Source: Anaerolineales bacterium (lineage in GTDB: Bacteria; Chloroflexota; Anaerolineae; Anaerolineales; Villigracilaceae). Taken from it: a DNA stretch of 50,059 bases. The notes under the pieces were generated by a model. That model saw only the letters and a program-made list of their open reading frames with translations, was not told the DNA's origin and did no database searches. The position numbers and the translations under genes are program-made. The stretch spans positions 1-50,059 of the forward strand of contig JABFSL010000033.1 of the NCBI GenBank assembly GCA_013140605.1. The letters run 5' to 3'. Below are positions 29,180 through 36,719 of this stretch, piece after piece. Each line of letters starts with the position of its first letter. Positions within the stretch are counted from its first letter, which is position 1.

Positions 29180-30166
29180 ATGAAAAAACTAGCGATTTAC
29201 CTTTTGATTATCATACTGGCAACAGCTTGTGGGCCTGTGGAAAATCCCGCCTTGCCGCCGCCAATTTCCCCGCCATTTGAGTATTATGGCTGGGTGTCTG
29301 TCTACTATACTGAGAGCAGCTACGATTTGGAACGTATGGCAACTTATACGAATACTGCCTTTGCGGTTTCTGCTGAACAGGTAAAAATTCTCTCTTCACT
29401 TGGCTTCAAGCACATCATTTACATGCTTAATGAAGCCGCAATTTTGGAGCAGATGATAAAGAATGAAGGTTTGACTGTGCCAGACGAATCACAGGCCACT
29501 GTTTTTTATGAGGATCTTTTACCCGATTTCAGGGAAAAATTCTTTATGACGTATCACGATTATTTACTGCAATTAAAAGACGGATTAATTACAGCGAATG
29601 TGTATGATGCGATAGATGTATATTACATTGCCGATGAACCCGCCCTGCACAAAAATATTTATCTTGACCAGGCGTTTTTAGATCAATATGCAGACGAGTT
29701 CAAGCAGGTTTTTCCCGACAAGAAAAGCACGATCGCTTTTTCCGAGATCATAGATCCCGCAACCATCGCATCCCGCCCCGAAAGCGGACCTCACCTCGCG
29801 CCGCCCGCCAGTCTTGACATCATCATTGTTGACCCATACTTTTATGATCTGACTGGCGAGAAGGATTTGCCCTGTGAAAAGGCTGTGATTCAAAACTGGT
29901 TGTATTCTGAAAACACGCTCTCGAATATAAATTGGGCGAAACAATTCGGCAAGACCATCATTGTTGCCGGGGATGCGGAACTCAAGGCGGGCCATTCGCC
30001 GAAGGATTGTTATATCACTGAGACCTATCAAATCCTGCAAGAGGACGCATCCATCGACGGGCTGGTCTGGTTCATTTACGATAAGGAGTACAACGAAGGC
30101 GGTTATTTTACAGGCGCGGCCAATGACCCCGCGCTGGTAAGGTTGATCGAGAATCTTGGAAGGTAG
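29180..30166 (+). CDS. Lipoprotein with possible glycosidase-like TIM barrel
   Basis: The 328-residue protein starts MKKLAIYLLIIILATACG, a lipoprotein signal with the lipidated Cys at about residue 17, then a Pro-rich linker (ALPPPISPP). The body alternates strands and helices: WVSVYYTESSYDLERM, FKHIIYMLNEAAIL, IDVYYIADEPALHK, IIIVDPYFYDLTG, KTIIVAGDAELKAG, IDGLVWFIYDKEYNEGGYF. YYIADEP resembles the acid/base strand of TIM-barrel glycoside hydrolases, with Glu as candidate, but I cannot name a family. It would sit on the outer face of the membrane. The ATG has no close Shine-Dalgarno sequence; a TATAAT overlaps the start codon itself. It follows the protease pair at 102 bases. Confidence 0.75.
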   Translation: MKKLAIYLLIIILATACGPVENPALPPPISPPFEYYGWVSVYYTESSYDLERMATYTNTAFAVSAEQVKILSSLGFKHIIYMLNEAAILEQMIKNEGLTVPDESQATVFYEDLLPDFREKFFMTYHDYLLQLKDGLITANVYDAIDVYYIADEPALHKNIYLDQAFLDQYADEFKQVFPDKKSTIAFSEIIDPATIASRPESGPHLAPPASLDIIIVDPYFYDLTGEKDLPCEKAVIQNWLYSENTLSNINWAKQFGKTIIVAGDAELKAGHSPKDCYITETYQILQEDASIDGLVWFIYDKEYNEGGYFTGAANDPALVRLIENLGR

Positions 30167-30329
30167 GGTTGATCTGACGAAAATTCCCTGTTACGAAAAC
30201 TGCCGATTGAAACAGCGACCAGTCCCACCCGTCGCATGAAGCGAGCAGGAAAATGATATAGTGTGAACCATGTGATTAAACGGGATTCATCCTCAGCGTG
30301 CAACCAGAGTCCCGATCAAATTAGTCTTA

Positions 30330-30405
30330 TAGTCTTCTGGTCGGCTAGCCAACCAGTCGAAACGGAAGGACTAGCAGACTAGCAAACTATCAGACCAGGA
30401 GACTA
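30330..30405. repeat. Inverted repeat in the pyrB leader
   Basis: TAGTCTTCTGGTC (30330-30342) and GACCAGGAGACTA (30393-30405) are complementary except at one position. Between them are tandem CTAGCAGACTAGCAAACTA units. The right arm contains the GGAG Shine-Dalgarno sequence of pyrB, so folding would hide the ribosome-binding site. This may be regulatory, but the units look like the simple repeats found elsewhere in the window. The rest of the 30167-30409 spacer shows only the tail trace near 30240. Confidence 0.6.
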
Positions 30406-30409
30406 AAGT

Positions 30410-31390
30410 ATGCCAACTCAATCATCATCCCCCCACCTGCCTTTCGGCGAAAATAAGAATGCCGACTGGTATGGCAAGGACATTTTGTCCGTCAAGCAGT
30501 TTAGCCGCGACGATCTGGAGTATGTGTTCGGCGTGGCGCATGAGATGCGCGGCATGGTCGAGCGCGTTGGGACGTTTGATTTGCTCAAAGGAAAAATTTT
30601 GGCAAATCTTTTTTATGAACCATCCACGAGAACGTCATCATCGTTCACTGCGGCGATGGAACGACTCGGCGGGTCGGTCATCCCGATCAGTGAAGTGAAA
30701 TATTCGTCGGTGTCGAAGGGTGAGAGCTTGCCCGATACCATCCGCACCCTTGAATGTTATGCGGATGTGATCGTTCTGCGCCACCCTGAAACTGGTTCAG
30801 CGGCGATTGCGGCGAAGGCGGCGCGCAAGCCTGTCATCAATGCTGGCGACGGTGTGGGCGAACATCCAACACAGGCTTTGCTGGATACGTTCACCATCAT
30901 GGAGGAGATCGGGCGGCTCGAAAACCTGACCGTGACCATGCTCGGCGATCTGAAATATGGCCGCACCGTTCACTCGCTGGCGCGTTTACTTTCGAACTTC
31001 AGCAATATCAAATTGAATTATGTCTCGCCTGATATTTTGAAGATGCCAAAGGAAGTGATGGAAGAGGTGGCGGCCAGGAATGTCCCGCAGGCTGAATACT
31101 CATCACTTGAAAAAGTGTTACCCGAAACGGATATTTTGTATGTCACGCGTGTGCAAAAGGAAAGATTCGAAGACCCCGCTGATTACGAAAAAGTAAAAGG
31201 CGCGTATGTGATCGACCCTGAAATCATGAAAGCCGCCAAGAAGGATATGGCGGTTATGCATCCGCTGCCGCGCGTGGGTGAGATTTCACCCGATTTCGAT
31301 GATGATCCGCGCGCCGCATATTTCCGTCAGATGGAATATGGGTTGTATGTGAGAATGGCGTTGTTGGCGATGGTGCTTGGAAAGGCGTAA
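30410..31390 (+). CDS. pyrB: Aspartate carbamoyltransferase catalytic subunit
   Basis: The 326-residue enzyme joins carbamoyl phosphate and L-aspartate in the second step of pyrimidine synthesis. The carbamoyl-phosphate loop [20 protein letters not shown] (about residues 69-88), [22 protein letters not shown] with the mobile Ser and Lys, [43 protein letters not shown] and the C-terminal [10 protein letters not shown] are all present. About 20 extra residues precede the usual start. No regulatory pyrI or dihydroorotase gene adjoins it, so it stands apart from other pyr genes. GGAG lies 8 bases before the ATG within an inverted repeat, and a bidirectional terminator follows. Confidence 0.96.
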   Translation: MPTQSSSPHLPFGENKNADWYGKDILSVKQFSRDDLEYVFGVAHEMRGMVERVGTFDLLKGKILANLFYEPSTRTSSSFTAAMERLGGSVIPISEVKYSSVSKGESLPDTIRTLECYADVIVLRHPETGSAAIAAKAARKPVINAGDGVGEHPTQALLDTFTIMEEIGRLENLTVTMLGDLKYGRTVHSLARLLSNFSNIKLNYVSPDILKMPKEVMEEVAARNVPQAEYSSLEKVLPETDILYVTRVQKERFEDPADYEKVKGAYVIDPEIMKAAKKDMAVMHPLPRVGEISPDFDDDPRAAYFRQMEYGLYVRMALLAMVLGKA

Positions 31391-31407
31391 GGACAAGTGC
31401 AGTGTCA

Positions 31408-31461
31408 AAAGTGTCAGGGTATCGAAGGTGTCGTGTAACACTTTTGACACCCTGACACTTT
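31408..31461. terminator. Bidirectional terminator between pyrB and the deoxynucleoside kinase gene
   Basis: AAAGTGTCAGGGT (31408-31420) and ACCCTGACACTTT (31449-31461) form a perfect 13-bp stem between two converging genes, with TTTATT on one side. The loop also contains an ACACTTTTGACA unit, so the structure is built from repeated GTGTCAAAAG words. Confidence 0.75.
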
Positions 31462-31475
31462 ATTCGACACTATTG

Positions 31476-32141
31476 TCAATCCTCCGCCGCCCTTGCCATT
31501 TCTTCAGGTTCGAAGACCACTTCTTCTTTTCCTGTTAATTTTTGGTCCACTTTGGCGACGATCAATTTTAGGTGACCAGAGTGCGCCACATAATCCAGGT
31601 CATCGGCGGGGACAGCCAGCACGGGGCAGAGGGTGAAATCTTCGATCCATGATTCATATAACTCATTCAGGTTTTGCAGATATTCAGGCGCGATCTTGCG
31701 CTCGTAGTCACGTCCGCGTGAGTTGATGCGATTCATAAGCGTGGGCACTGACGCACGCAGATAGATCACAAGATCGGGCGGGGGCAGAAATTGCACGGTG
31801 GTTTCGTACAACTCACGGTAGGTCTGATAATCGCGGTCTTGAATATTCCCCTGCCGATAAAGATTCTGCGCGAATATCTCCGCATCTTCGTAGACGCTGC
31901 GATCCTGAATCACTGAGTTTGGATGCTGCGCCAGACTCATATGTGAACGCAGGCGGTGAGTCAGAAAGAATACCTGTGAATGGAACGCCCAGGCAGACAT
32001 GTTCTGATAAAAATCCGCGAGGTAGGGATTCTCGGTCACAGGCTCGTAAAACGGATCCCAGCCCATTTCGTCACACAGCATTTTGACAAGCGTGGATTTT
32101 CCAACGCCGATATTCCCGGCAACTGCTACAAATTTATTCAT
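31476..32141 (-). CDS. Deoxynucleoside kinase 2 (deoxyadenosine/deoxycytidine kinase type)
   Basis: The 221-residue P-loop kinase begins MNKFVAVAGNIGVGKSTLVKML. EPVTENPYLADFYQNMSAWAFHSQVFFLTHRLRSH is the substrate site, QDRSVYEDAEIFA the catalytic DRS segment, and NRINSRGRDYERKIAPEYLQNLNELYESWI the lid and following helix. These fit the dAK/dCK branch better than kinase 1, especially DRS and RGRxYE. With kinase 1 the genome has a pair like the dck/dgk pair of Firmicutes, together covering purine and pyrimidine deoxynucleosides; the exact preference needs assay. A C-terminal acidic tail (KEEVVFEPEEMARAAED) is extra. It converges on pyrB. Confidence 0.92.
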   Translation of the reverse strand: MNKFVAVAGNIGVGKSTLVKMLCDEMGWDPFYEPVTENPYLADFYQNMSAWAFHSQVFFLTHRLRSHMSLAQHPNSVIQDRSVYEDAEIFAQNLYRQGNIQDRDYQTYRELYETTVQFLPPPDLVIYLRASVPTLMNRINSRGRDYERKIAPEYLQNLNELYESWIEDFTLCPVLAVPADDLDYVAHSGHLKLIVAKVDQKLTGKEEVVFEPEEMARAAED

Positions 32142-32259
32142 GCGTCCCTCTCAAGAGTAAGGTTTTTACGATCAGTGAAGCGAACGTTATCATACCAAAA
32201 AGAAACAGAGTCCACAGAAACTTTAAGAAGGCTGTGAACTCTGTAATATTCATTTAAGT

Positions 32260-32300
32260 GGAGATTGCTTCGACGGAAGTAACTCGTCTCGCAAAGACAT
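32260..32300. repeat. Degenerate copy of the TTGCGAGG/GAAGCAATCTC palindrome
   Basis: GGAGATTGCTTCG (32260-32272) and TCTCGCAAAGACATA (about 32287-32301) correspond to the middle and end of the element at 900-985. The spacer 32142-32305 is otherwise AT-rich and also holds AGAGTCCACAG and CTGTGAACTCT arms, a trace of the CACAGAG repeat family. Confidence 0.6.
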
Positions 32301-32305
32301 AAGCG

Positions 32306-33094
32306 TTACGGAATTTCTCCAGCCAATTCCTTGTCTATGATCTGCTGGAATTTATCGAGAGGCTGTGCGCCCACGATGGCAAGTCCATTGACAAAAAAGG
32401 TCGGGGTGGATTGCACGCCAAGGTCAAGCGCAAATTGCATATCTTCCTCAATGAAGGCATCGTGACTTCCATCAGAAAGACATGCGGTGAACGTATCCAC
32501 ATCCAGGTCAAGGTCAGTGGCGTATTGGATATAGGTCGCTTCATCCAATGTTTCGCTGCTGAATAATTTCTCGTGATAATCCCAGTACGCATCCTGATCA
32601 TTGGCGCATAGTGAAGCAATAGCGGCGGGCATCGCATTGGGGTGGATGGATGTCAGCGGCAGGTTGCGATACACAAAGCGAATCTGACCGGGGTAGGCAT
32701 CCAGCAAAGCCTGATAAGTCTCATCATGGAAGCGGCGGCAGAACGGGCACTGGAAGTCGCTGAACTCGACGATAACCAGCTTCGCATCATCCGGGCCGAG
32801 GCTTGGGTACCCATCTGTGGGAATCTCGTAGCGTCGATATTGTGGTACCGCGGTCGCAGCAGCTGCGGGCTGTTGAGCCACGGCTGCTGCGGCAGGCGGC
32901 GCGACCACCGTAGTGGTATCGCGTCCCCAGGCGACATAACCGACAAGAATACCGACCGCAAAGGCCAGCACAACCAATACCGAGTAAAAGTGACTCTTCT
33001 TGAAGGTGACGGAATCGTCAAGATCTTCGATCACTTCCTCTTCTTTTTCTTCTTCTTCAAATTCAATTACAGGAGTGGATTTTTTAGTAGCCAT
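32306..33094 (-). CDS. Membrane-anchored DsbA-family thioredoxin-fold protein
   Basis: The 262-residue protein has a cytoplasmic acidic N-terminus (EFEEEEKEEEVIEDLDD), one transmembrane helix (about 36-57), an Ala/Pro-rich linker and an extracytoplasmic DsbA-like thioredoxin domain. The active site is FSDFQCPFCRRFH (CPFC at 116-119) and the cis-Pro loop is STPTFFVNG; the helical insert lies between. It is like BdbD/ScoA-type DsbA proteins of Gram-positives and probably forms or isomerises disulfides in exported proteins. No DsbB/VKOR partner is in the window. TATAAT lies 6 bases before the ATG and there is no Shine-Dalgarno sequence, which indicates a leaderless transcript. Confidence 0.92.
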   Translation of the reverse strand: MATKKSTPVIEFEEEEKEEEVIEDLDDSVTFKKSHFYSVLVVLAFAVGILVGYVAWGRDTTTVVAPPAAAAVAQQPAAAATAVPQYRRYEIPTDGYPSLGPDDAKLVIVEFSDFQCPFCRRFHDETYQALLDAYPGQIRFVYRNLPLTSIHPNAMPAAIASLCANDQDAYWDYHEKLFSSETLDEATYIQYATDLDLDVDTFTACLSDGSHDAFIEEDMQFALDLGVQSTPTFFVNGLAIVGAQPLDKFQQIIDKELAGEIP

Positions 33095-33100
33095 GTCAAA

Positions 33101-33106
33101 ATTATA
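33101..33106 (-). promoter_or_regulatory. -10 box of a probable leaderless promoter (DsbA-like gene)
   Basis: TATAAT on the reverse strand ends 6 bases before the ATG at 33094. A TTCCAC hexamer lies 17 bases further upstream as a weak -35. Confidence 0.6.
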
Positions 33107-33150
33107 GCCTTTCTATGGGTTTTGTGGAAAGCAGGTTTTCCAGGCAGTTC

Positions 33151-33170
33151 AATCCCGAAGGGATGACATT
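33151..33170. repeat. Single AATCCCGAAGGGATGACATT unit
   Basis: One copy of the short palindromic unit found in clusters at 4183-4329 and 42670-42819, here alone in the spacer between the divergent DsbA-like and small membrane-protein genes. Confidence 0.75.
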
Positions 33171-33303
33171 TCTTCCACAAAGCCATGCCACTTGTTTCGG
33201 CAGGCTCAACACATCGCCTTTGGAGTTGCTTCTTCGCAGCATCAGTTAATACCAAAACTGCATCTTTTTTAAAAACGAGCCGTATATATTTGCGGAGGTA
33301 CTC

Positions 33304-33531
33304 ATGACAACTGAAACAAAATCACATACACCCTGGTTCCTTTGGCCGTTCGTGGCGTTATGGAAACTGCTGGCGGTCATCGTTGAAATGACGGGTCGAT
33401 TCGTGGCGATGGTGCTCGGTATTGTATTTATCGTTGTAGGCATCATCGTCAGCCTGACGCTTATCGGCGCGATCATCGGCATTCCGCTGGCGATCATAGG
33501 GCTGCTGCTTCTGCTGCGTGGAATATTTTAG
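33304..33531 (+). CDS. Small two-helix membrane protein
   Basis: This 75-residue protein has a polar, Trp-containing N-terminus (MTTETKSHTPWFLWPFVALWKLL), then two hydrophobic stretches at about residues 33-52 and 53-72 joined with almost no loop (VSLTLIGAIIGIPL). The Gly/Ile-rich repeat GAIIGIPLAIIGLLLLLRGIF is common in small bacterial membrane proteins of unknown function. GGAGG lies 5 bases before the ATG, a strong start. It stands alone between a divergent DsbA-like gene and a hairpin. I do not recognise a named family. Confidence 0.8.
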   Translation: MTTETKSHTPWFLWPFVALWKLLAVIVEMTGRFVAMVLGIVFIVVGIIVSLTLIGAIIGIPLAIIGLLLLLRGIF

Positions 33532-33548
33532 TAATGATGTTACGCACC

Positions 33549-33599
33549 GTCCCGAAGGCTTGGAGACAAACAGGCTTAATTTACGAGAACCTTCGGGAC
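33549..33599. terminator. Hairpin between converging genes
   Basis: GTCCCGAAGG (33549-33558) and CCTTCGGGAC (33590-33599) form a 10-bp stem with a 31-base loop, flanked by ACGCACC and GGTGCGACGCACTC. There is no clear T-run, so termination is possible but unproven. GTGCGACGCACTC recurs inverted at 43517-43529, marking another dispersed repeat. Confidence 0.55.
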
Positions 33600-33625
33600 G
33601 TTCCGCGTAAGGTGCGACGCACTCA

Positions 33626-34309
33626 TTAGGGCGTATCCACTTTGGGCTGCTGATTCTTTTTATTGAACAGAAACAGGCTGCGGGTGGATAATGAAGCGAG
33701 CGCTCGTCGAATCGGGGGAATCCGAAAGGTGAGCAAAATCAAGATAACGATCCCATAAATTAATGGACGAATGATATCGCCTTGCAGGGTGAAGATGTCA
33801 CCTTTTTTGCTCCACGCGTAATGCAGGACAACCAACGGCGCGATGAAGTAAACAAGCTGGTGCAATCGTTTCCAATTTTTGCCGAGGCGTTTTTTCCAAA
33901 TATCGAACGAGGTAAGCGCAAGCGGAATCAACAAAAGGAACGATGTAAGGCCGACGATGATATACGGTTTTTGCAGAACGGTCTTAACGATCTGACTCAG
34001 CGCCAGGCCGTAATCGAGATCCACAAAAATGATGACGTGGATGGTGGCGTACATGAAGGCGTACAGCCCAAGCGCGCGGCGGCGTTTGAGAAGTTCACGC
34101 CAGCCGAAGAGCGCATTGAGCGGTGAGCACGCCAGCGACAACACCAGTAATGTGATCGCCTGACGGCCAGTACGCTGTTCCAACTCTTGAATGGGATTAA
34201 CGGATATTGTGCCCGTAGCAAATTCGAGGATGAGACGCGCAACAGTGGACCACGCATAAAGATGCATGGCAATTTGAAGCGGCGTATAACGGGAAAGAAA
34301 TTTCTTCAT
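33626..34309 (-). CDS. msrQ: MsrQ, heme-binding membrane subunit of the MsrPQ methionine sulfoxide reductase
   Basis: The 227-residue membrane protein has six helices of the ferric-reductase-like fold. Conserved His residues occur in YAFMYATIHVIIF, WKRLHQLVYFIAPLVVLHYAW and the first-helix region LQIAMHLYAW; they ligate heme b. GRQAITLLVLSLACSPL and RRALGLYAFMYATIH are family signatures. MsrQ passes electrons from the quinone pool or flavin to MsrP, which repairs oxidised methionines in exported proteins. Its ATG shares one base with the stop of msrP (TAATG), so the order is msrP-msrQ with coupled translation, the usual operon. Confidence 0.94.
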   Translation of the reverse strand: MKKFLSRYTPLQIAMHLYAWSTVARLILEFATGTISVNPIQELEQRTGRQAITLLVLSLACSPLNALFGWRELLKRRRALGLYAFMYATIHVIIFVDLDYGLALSQIVKTVLQKPYIIVGLTSFLLLIPLALTSFDIWKKRLGKNWKRLHQLVYFIAPLVVLHYAWSKKGDIFTLQGDIIRPLIYGIVILILLTFRIPPIRRALASLSTRSLFLFNKKNQQPKVDTP

Positions 34310-35262
34310 TAGAAATTCTGGCCCAGATCCATGCCATCATAAAGATATGCAACCTGTTCATCGTAGCCGTTGAACATCAGCGTTTCGCGGCGGCTGAGTT
34401 CGCCAATGCGTCGCTCGGACCCCTGCGACCAGCGCGGATGATCCACATTGGGATTTACATTGGCATAGAAACCGTATTCATTCGATTGGATGGCAGACCA
34501 CAAAGTGGAAGGTTCCTCGGCGACCAATTCGATCTTGACAATGGACTTGATGGATTTGAATCCATATTTCCACGGCACCACCAAACGGATCGGCGCGCCG
34601 TTTTGCGGCACATTCGGTTCGCCATACAAACCAGTCGCAAGGAATCCAAGTTCATTCATGGCCTCATCGAGGCGCAGCCCCTCCTGATACGGCCAGGGAT
34701 AGGAACGATTCCCCTGCCCGGGCATTTCCTCGGGACGAAGGACGGTTTCAAAGCGCACATATTTCGCATCTGAAGTTGGCTCAACAATTTTCAACAAACT
34801 TGCCAGCGAAAACCCCGTCCACGGGATGACCATGCTCCACGCTTCCACGCAGCGCAAACGATAGATGCGTTCCTCCTGTTGGAAATCTTTCAGCAGATCT
34901 TCAATGCCGAATGTTTTGGGATTATTGACAAGGCCGCTTACTTCCACAGTCCACGGGCTGGTGGTGAAATTTTTTGCGAGTCTGGCCACTCCCGATTTAT
35001 CTGTCGTGAATTCATAATAGTTATTGTAATTGGTGATGTCATCATAAGTATTGACAACGTTCCCAAGTTCATCGGTCGCATCGGACGTGGGGACTGGTTT
35101 GGCGTTCTGCAAGTCATCCGCCGCTGTGGGAGCGCACGCCGCCAGAAGCGCCGCGCCAGTGGCAACAGTTGCGGCTTTCATAAAATCGCGCCGCGAGAGG
35201 TATGTATCCTTCGGCGTAATCTCTGAAGAACGAACAGGGATGGATTTAAATAAGCTGGTCAT
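34309..35262 (-). CDS. msrP: MsrP, molybdopterin-dependent protein-methionine-sulfoxide reductase
   Basis: The 317-residue enzyme starts with a twin-arginine signal (YLSRRDFMKAATVATGAALLAACAP), so it is exported folded with its Mo-cofactor. The sulfite-oxidase-fold core has YRLRCVEAWSMVIPWTGFSL, whose Cys is the Mo ligand, and YVRFETVLRPEEMPGQ, NGAPIRLVVPWKYGFKSIKSIVKI and the C-terminal SERRIGELSRRETLMFNGYDEQVAYLY, all as in MsrP/YedY. LLAACAP might also act as a lipobox, anchoring the protein. It reduces both stereoisomers of methionine sulfoxide in extracytoplasmic proteins, with electrons from MsrQ. AGGAGAG precedes the ATG. With the oxidase at 9939 and the DsbA-like protein it suggests aerobic or microaerobic life. 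Confidence 0.95.
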   Translation of the reverse strand: MTSLFKSIPVRSSEITPKDTYLSRRDFMKAATVATGAALLAACAPTAADDLQNAKPVPTSDATDELGNVVNTYDDITNYNNYYEFTTDKSGVARLAKNFTTSPWTVEVSGLVNNPKTFGIEDLLKDFQQEERIYRLRCVEAWSMVIPWTGFSLASLLKIVEPTSDAKYVRFETVLRPEEMPGQGNRSYPWPYQEGLRLDEAMNELGFLATGLYGEPNVPQNGAPIRLVVPWKYGFKSIKSIVKIELVAEEPSTLWSAIQSNEYGFYANVNPNVDHPRWSQGSERRIGELSRRETLMFNGYDEQVAYLYDGMDLGQNF

Positions 35263-35364
35263 AACTCGTCTCTCCTATAAAAAATAAATGCTGAACGTTA
35301 ACTGTAAGATGTCCTCATTCTAAGGAAACTTCCTTATTGGAAGATGATAGATTGATTAGGGAAT

Positions 35365-35426
35365 CAAAAACGGTCTTTCCTCCCACATCTTCAAAAGCTG
35401 GGAAGATGAAAGAAGAAAGACCGTTT
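35365..35426 (-). terminator. Long hairpin terminator after the STAS operon
   Basis: AAACGGTCTTTC (35368-35379) and GAAAGACCGTTT (35415-35426) form a perfect 12-bp stem, with an inner CATCTTC/GAAGATG stem. On the reverse strand the stem is followed by a T-run (CCGTTTTTGATT). It therefore ends transcription from the STAS genes before msrP. The gene-free stretch 35263-35602 consists of this structure, the palindrome at 35476-35556 and a short AT-rich msrP promoter region without a clear consensus. Confidence 0.75.
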
Positions 35427-35475
35427 CTAATAATTTAATTAACTCAAGTTGCCACTATACTCTTGTTGTGTCTTG

Positions 35476-35556
35476 CTGAGGGGCGTTTTTTGCCCCGAAG
35501 CATCTCTGAAACAGAAAACCGGGACCCTTCGGTCGCGAAAAACACGCTCCCTCAGG
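35476..35556. repeat. CTGAGGGGCG...CGCTCCCTCAG palindromic element
   Basis: The left arm (35476-35500, CTGAGGGGCGTTTTTTGCCC then CGAAG) pairs imperfectly with the right arm (35524-35556, CCTTCGGTCGCGAAAAACAC then GCTCCCTCAGG). It is an intergenic hairpin of about 80 bases. A 60-codon open frame crosses it but lacks any coding features. Confidence 0.7.
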
Positions 35557-35602
35557 GCGACACATTGTTGACTTTTGCTCATCCATTATTGACGTTAATT
35601 AA

Positions 35603-35977
35603 TTATCCAGTAAATGAATCGATCGCGGCCTGTTCGGTCTCGTAATTGGGGATGTTTTGCAGGAAGCCGGTCACACCCAGCACATGGTAGACCTGCGGGG
35701 GCGCGTTACATAGTTTCACGCGCGCCACTTTGAAGTGTTCATCCGCGGGAGTGTACAGTTTATACACCTTTTGCATGGCACGCATCCCGGCGCTGGTGAG
35801 CGTATCCACTTCAGAAAGATCGAGCAGGAGAAAACGGGAGCCTGCGTCATAGGCATCTCTGGCGGCGGCCAGCAGCGACTCTTCACCTTGCGCATCCAGC
35901 CAGCCGCGCAAATGCAAAACGGTGACGGGAACATTCCCCTGTACCTGCTCTTGCGTGATCTTTAAAGTAATGTCCAT
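35603..35977 (-). CDS. STAS-domain protein (anti-sigma factor antagonist), copy 1
   Basis: The 124-residue protein is a single STAS domain: VTVLHLRGWLDAQGEESLLAAARDAYDAGSRFLLLDLSEVDTLTSAGMRAMQKVYKL. The Ser of TSAG (residue 62) is the residue phosphorylated by anti-sigma kinases in SpoIIAA/RsbV. The C-terminal segment (VARVKLCNAPPQVYHVLGVTGFLQNIPNYETEQAAI) is the last helix and strand. Its role is probably partner switching in a sigma-factor or other signalling pathway, but no anti-sigma kinase, sigma factor or PP2C-type RsbU gene adjoins it. GGAGGAG lies 3-4 bases before the ATG. It is the last of three STAS genes on this strand and is followed by a strong terminator. Confidence 0.9.
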   Translation of the reverse strand: MDITLKITQEQVQGNVPVTVLHLRGWLDAQGEESLLAAARDAYDAGSRFLLLDLSEVDTLTSAGMRAMQKVYKLYTPADEHFKVARVKLCNAPPQVYHVLGVTGFLQNIPNYETEQAAIDSFTG

Positions 35978-36008
35978 AACTCCTCCAATTTGTGAATACT
36001 ATTTTTAA

Positions 36009-36692
36009 TCAAAGCGAGAACGTTTCGCCTCGCGTGTAACCGTTTATCTTTCCGTCATGATACAGCGTGACATTCCCCGCCCCATGGACTTGCCATGTAC
36101 CGTCAGTATCATTGAGCATACCTGTCTGTTCGTCAATGCCGATCAAAATTGCATTGGGCAACATTTGCTCAAGTTGTTTCGCCCAGGCTTTCCCAAAATT
36201 ATTGTGATGCGGAAGAACGCATGAATTGGGAATCAAATTCAACCCGCGTAATAATTTCTTTTCATACGGATCGTAATAATGTTCGCACAACACCATCGCA
36301 CCGGCACTGCTGCCAGCAATGACAGCGCCTTCCTCAAACGCATCCAATGCGGCCTGCCAGCACAGACTATTGGCAAGAGTCTCTGCCAGATGGCGGGGAA
36401 AACCTCCCAGTAAATAGATCAGGCCCGAAGTCCGAATGGAAGCGGCGAGAGCTGAGTCGTTGGCAGAGGCTGAGTCGATCACATCCACAGCGAAGACATT
36501 TTTTGCTCCAAGGCTTTGAAACCAGCGGATGCCGTTATTCCCGGCGCGCTTGTGATTACGATCTGGCGCGGCCGCAGTTGGAATAATGCAAATGGGGATA
36601 TCAAATCCACCGGCGAGTTCAATGGCGCGCAGATCGGGTTCAGACATACGCCCGCCAAATTCCGCGCCGCCTTCGAGCAAAAGGTTTCCCAT
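36009..36692 (-). CDS. S51 peptidase family protein (cyanophycinase / dipeptidase E-like)
   Basis: The 227-residue protein has the class-I-glutamine-amidotransferase-like fold of peptidase S51. LLEGGAEFGGRM, DIPICIIPTAAAPDRN, GLIYLLGGFPRHLAETL and the nucleophile elbow VIAGSSAGAMVL with its central Ser (about residue 128) are present, as are LIPNSCVLPHHNNFGKAW with candidate catalytic His and the IGIDEQTGM strand. It may cleave isoaspartyl or Asp-containing peptides; it is shorter than true cyanophycinases (about 270) and no cyanophycin synthetase is near. It lies between STAS copies 1 and 2 with gaps of about 30 bases, so it is in their operon. There is no Shine-Dalgarno sequence at the ATG. 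Confidence 0.87.
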   Translation of the reverse strand: MGNLLLEGGAEFGGRMSEPDLRAIELAGGFDIPICIIPTAAAPDRNHKRAGNNGIRWFQSLGAKNVFAVDVIDSASANDSALAASIRTSGLIYLLGGFPRHLAETLANSLCWQAALDAFEEGAVIAGSSAGAMVLCEHYYDPYEKKLLRGLNLIPNSCVLPHHNNFGKAWAKQLEQMLPNAILIGIDEQTGMLNDTDGTWQVHGAGNVTLYHDGKINGYTRGETFSL

Positions 36693-36719
36693 TGCAAAAA
36701 GTAGTAACGACCAATGCCG

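Noticed and set aside
35463-35645. 60-codon frame on the + strand
   Set aside because: It runs through a palindromic repeat and into the antisense of a STAS gene; no Shine-Dalgarno sequence or family pattern.
36009-36692. True cyanophycinase
   Set aside because: The chain is shorter than usual, and no cyanophycin synthetase is in the window; only the S51 family level is safe.
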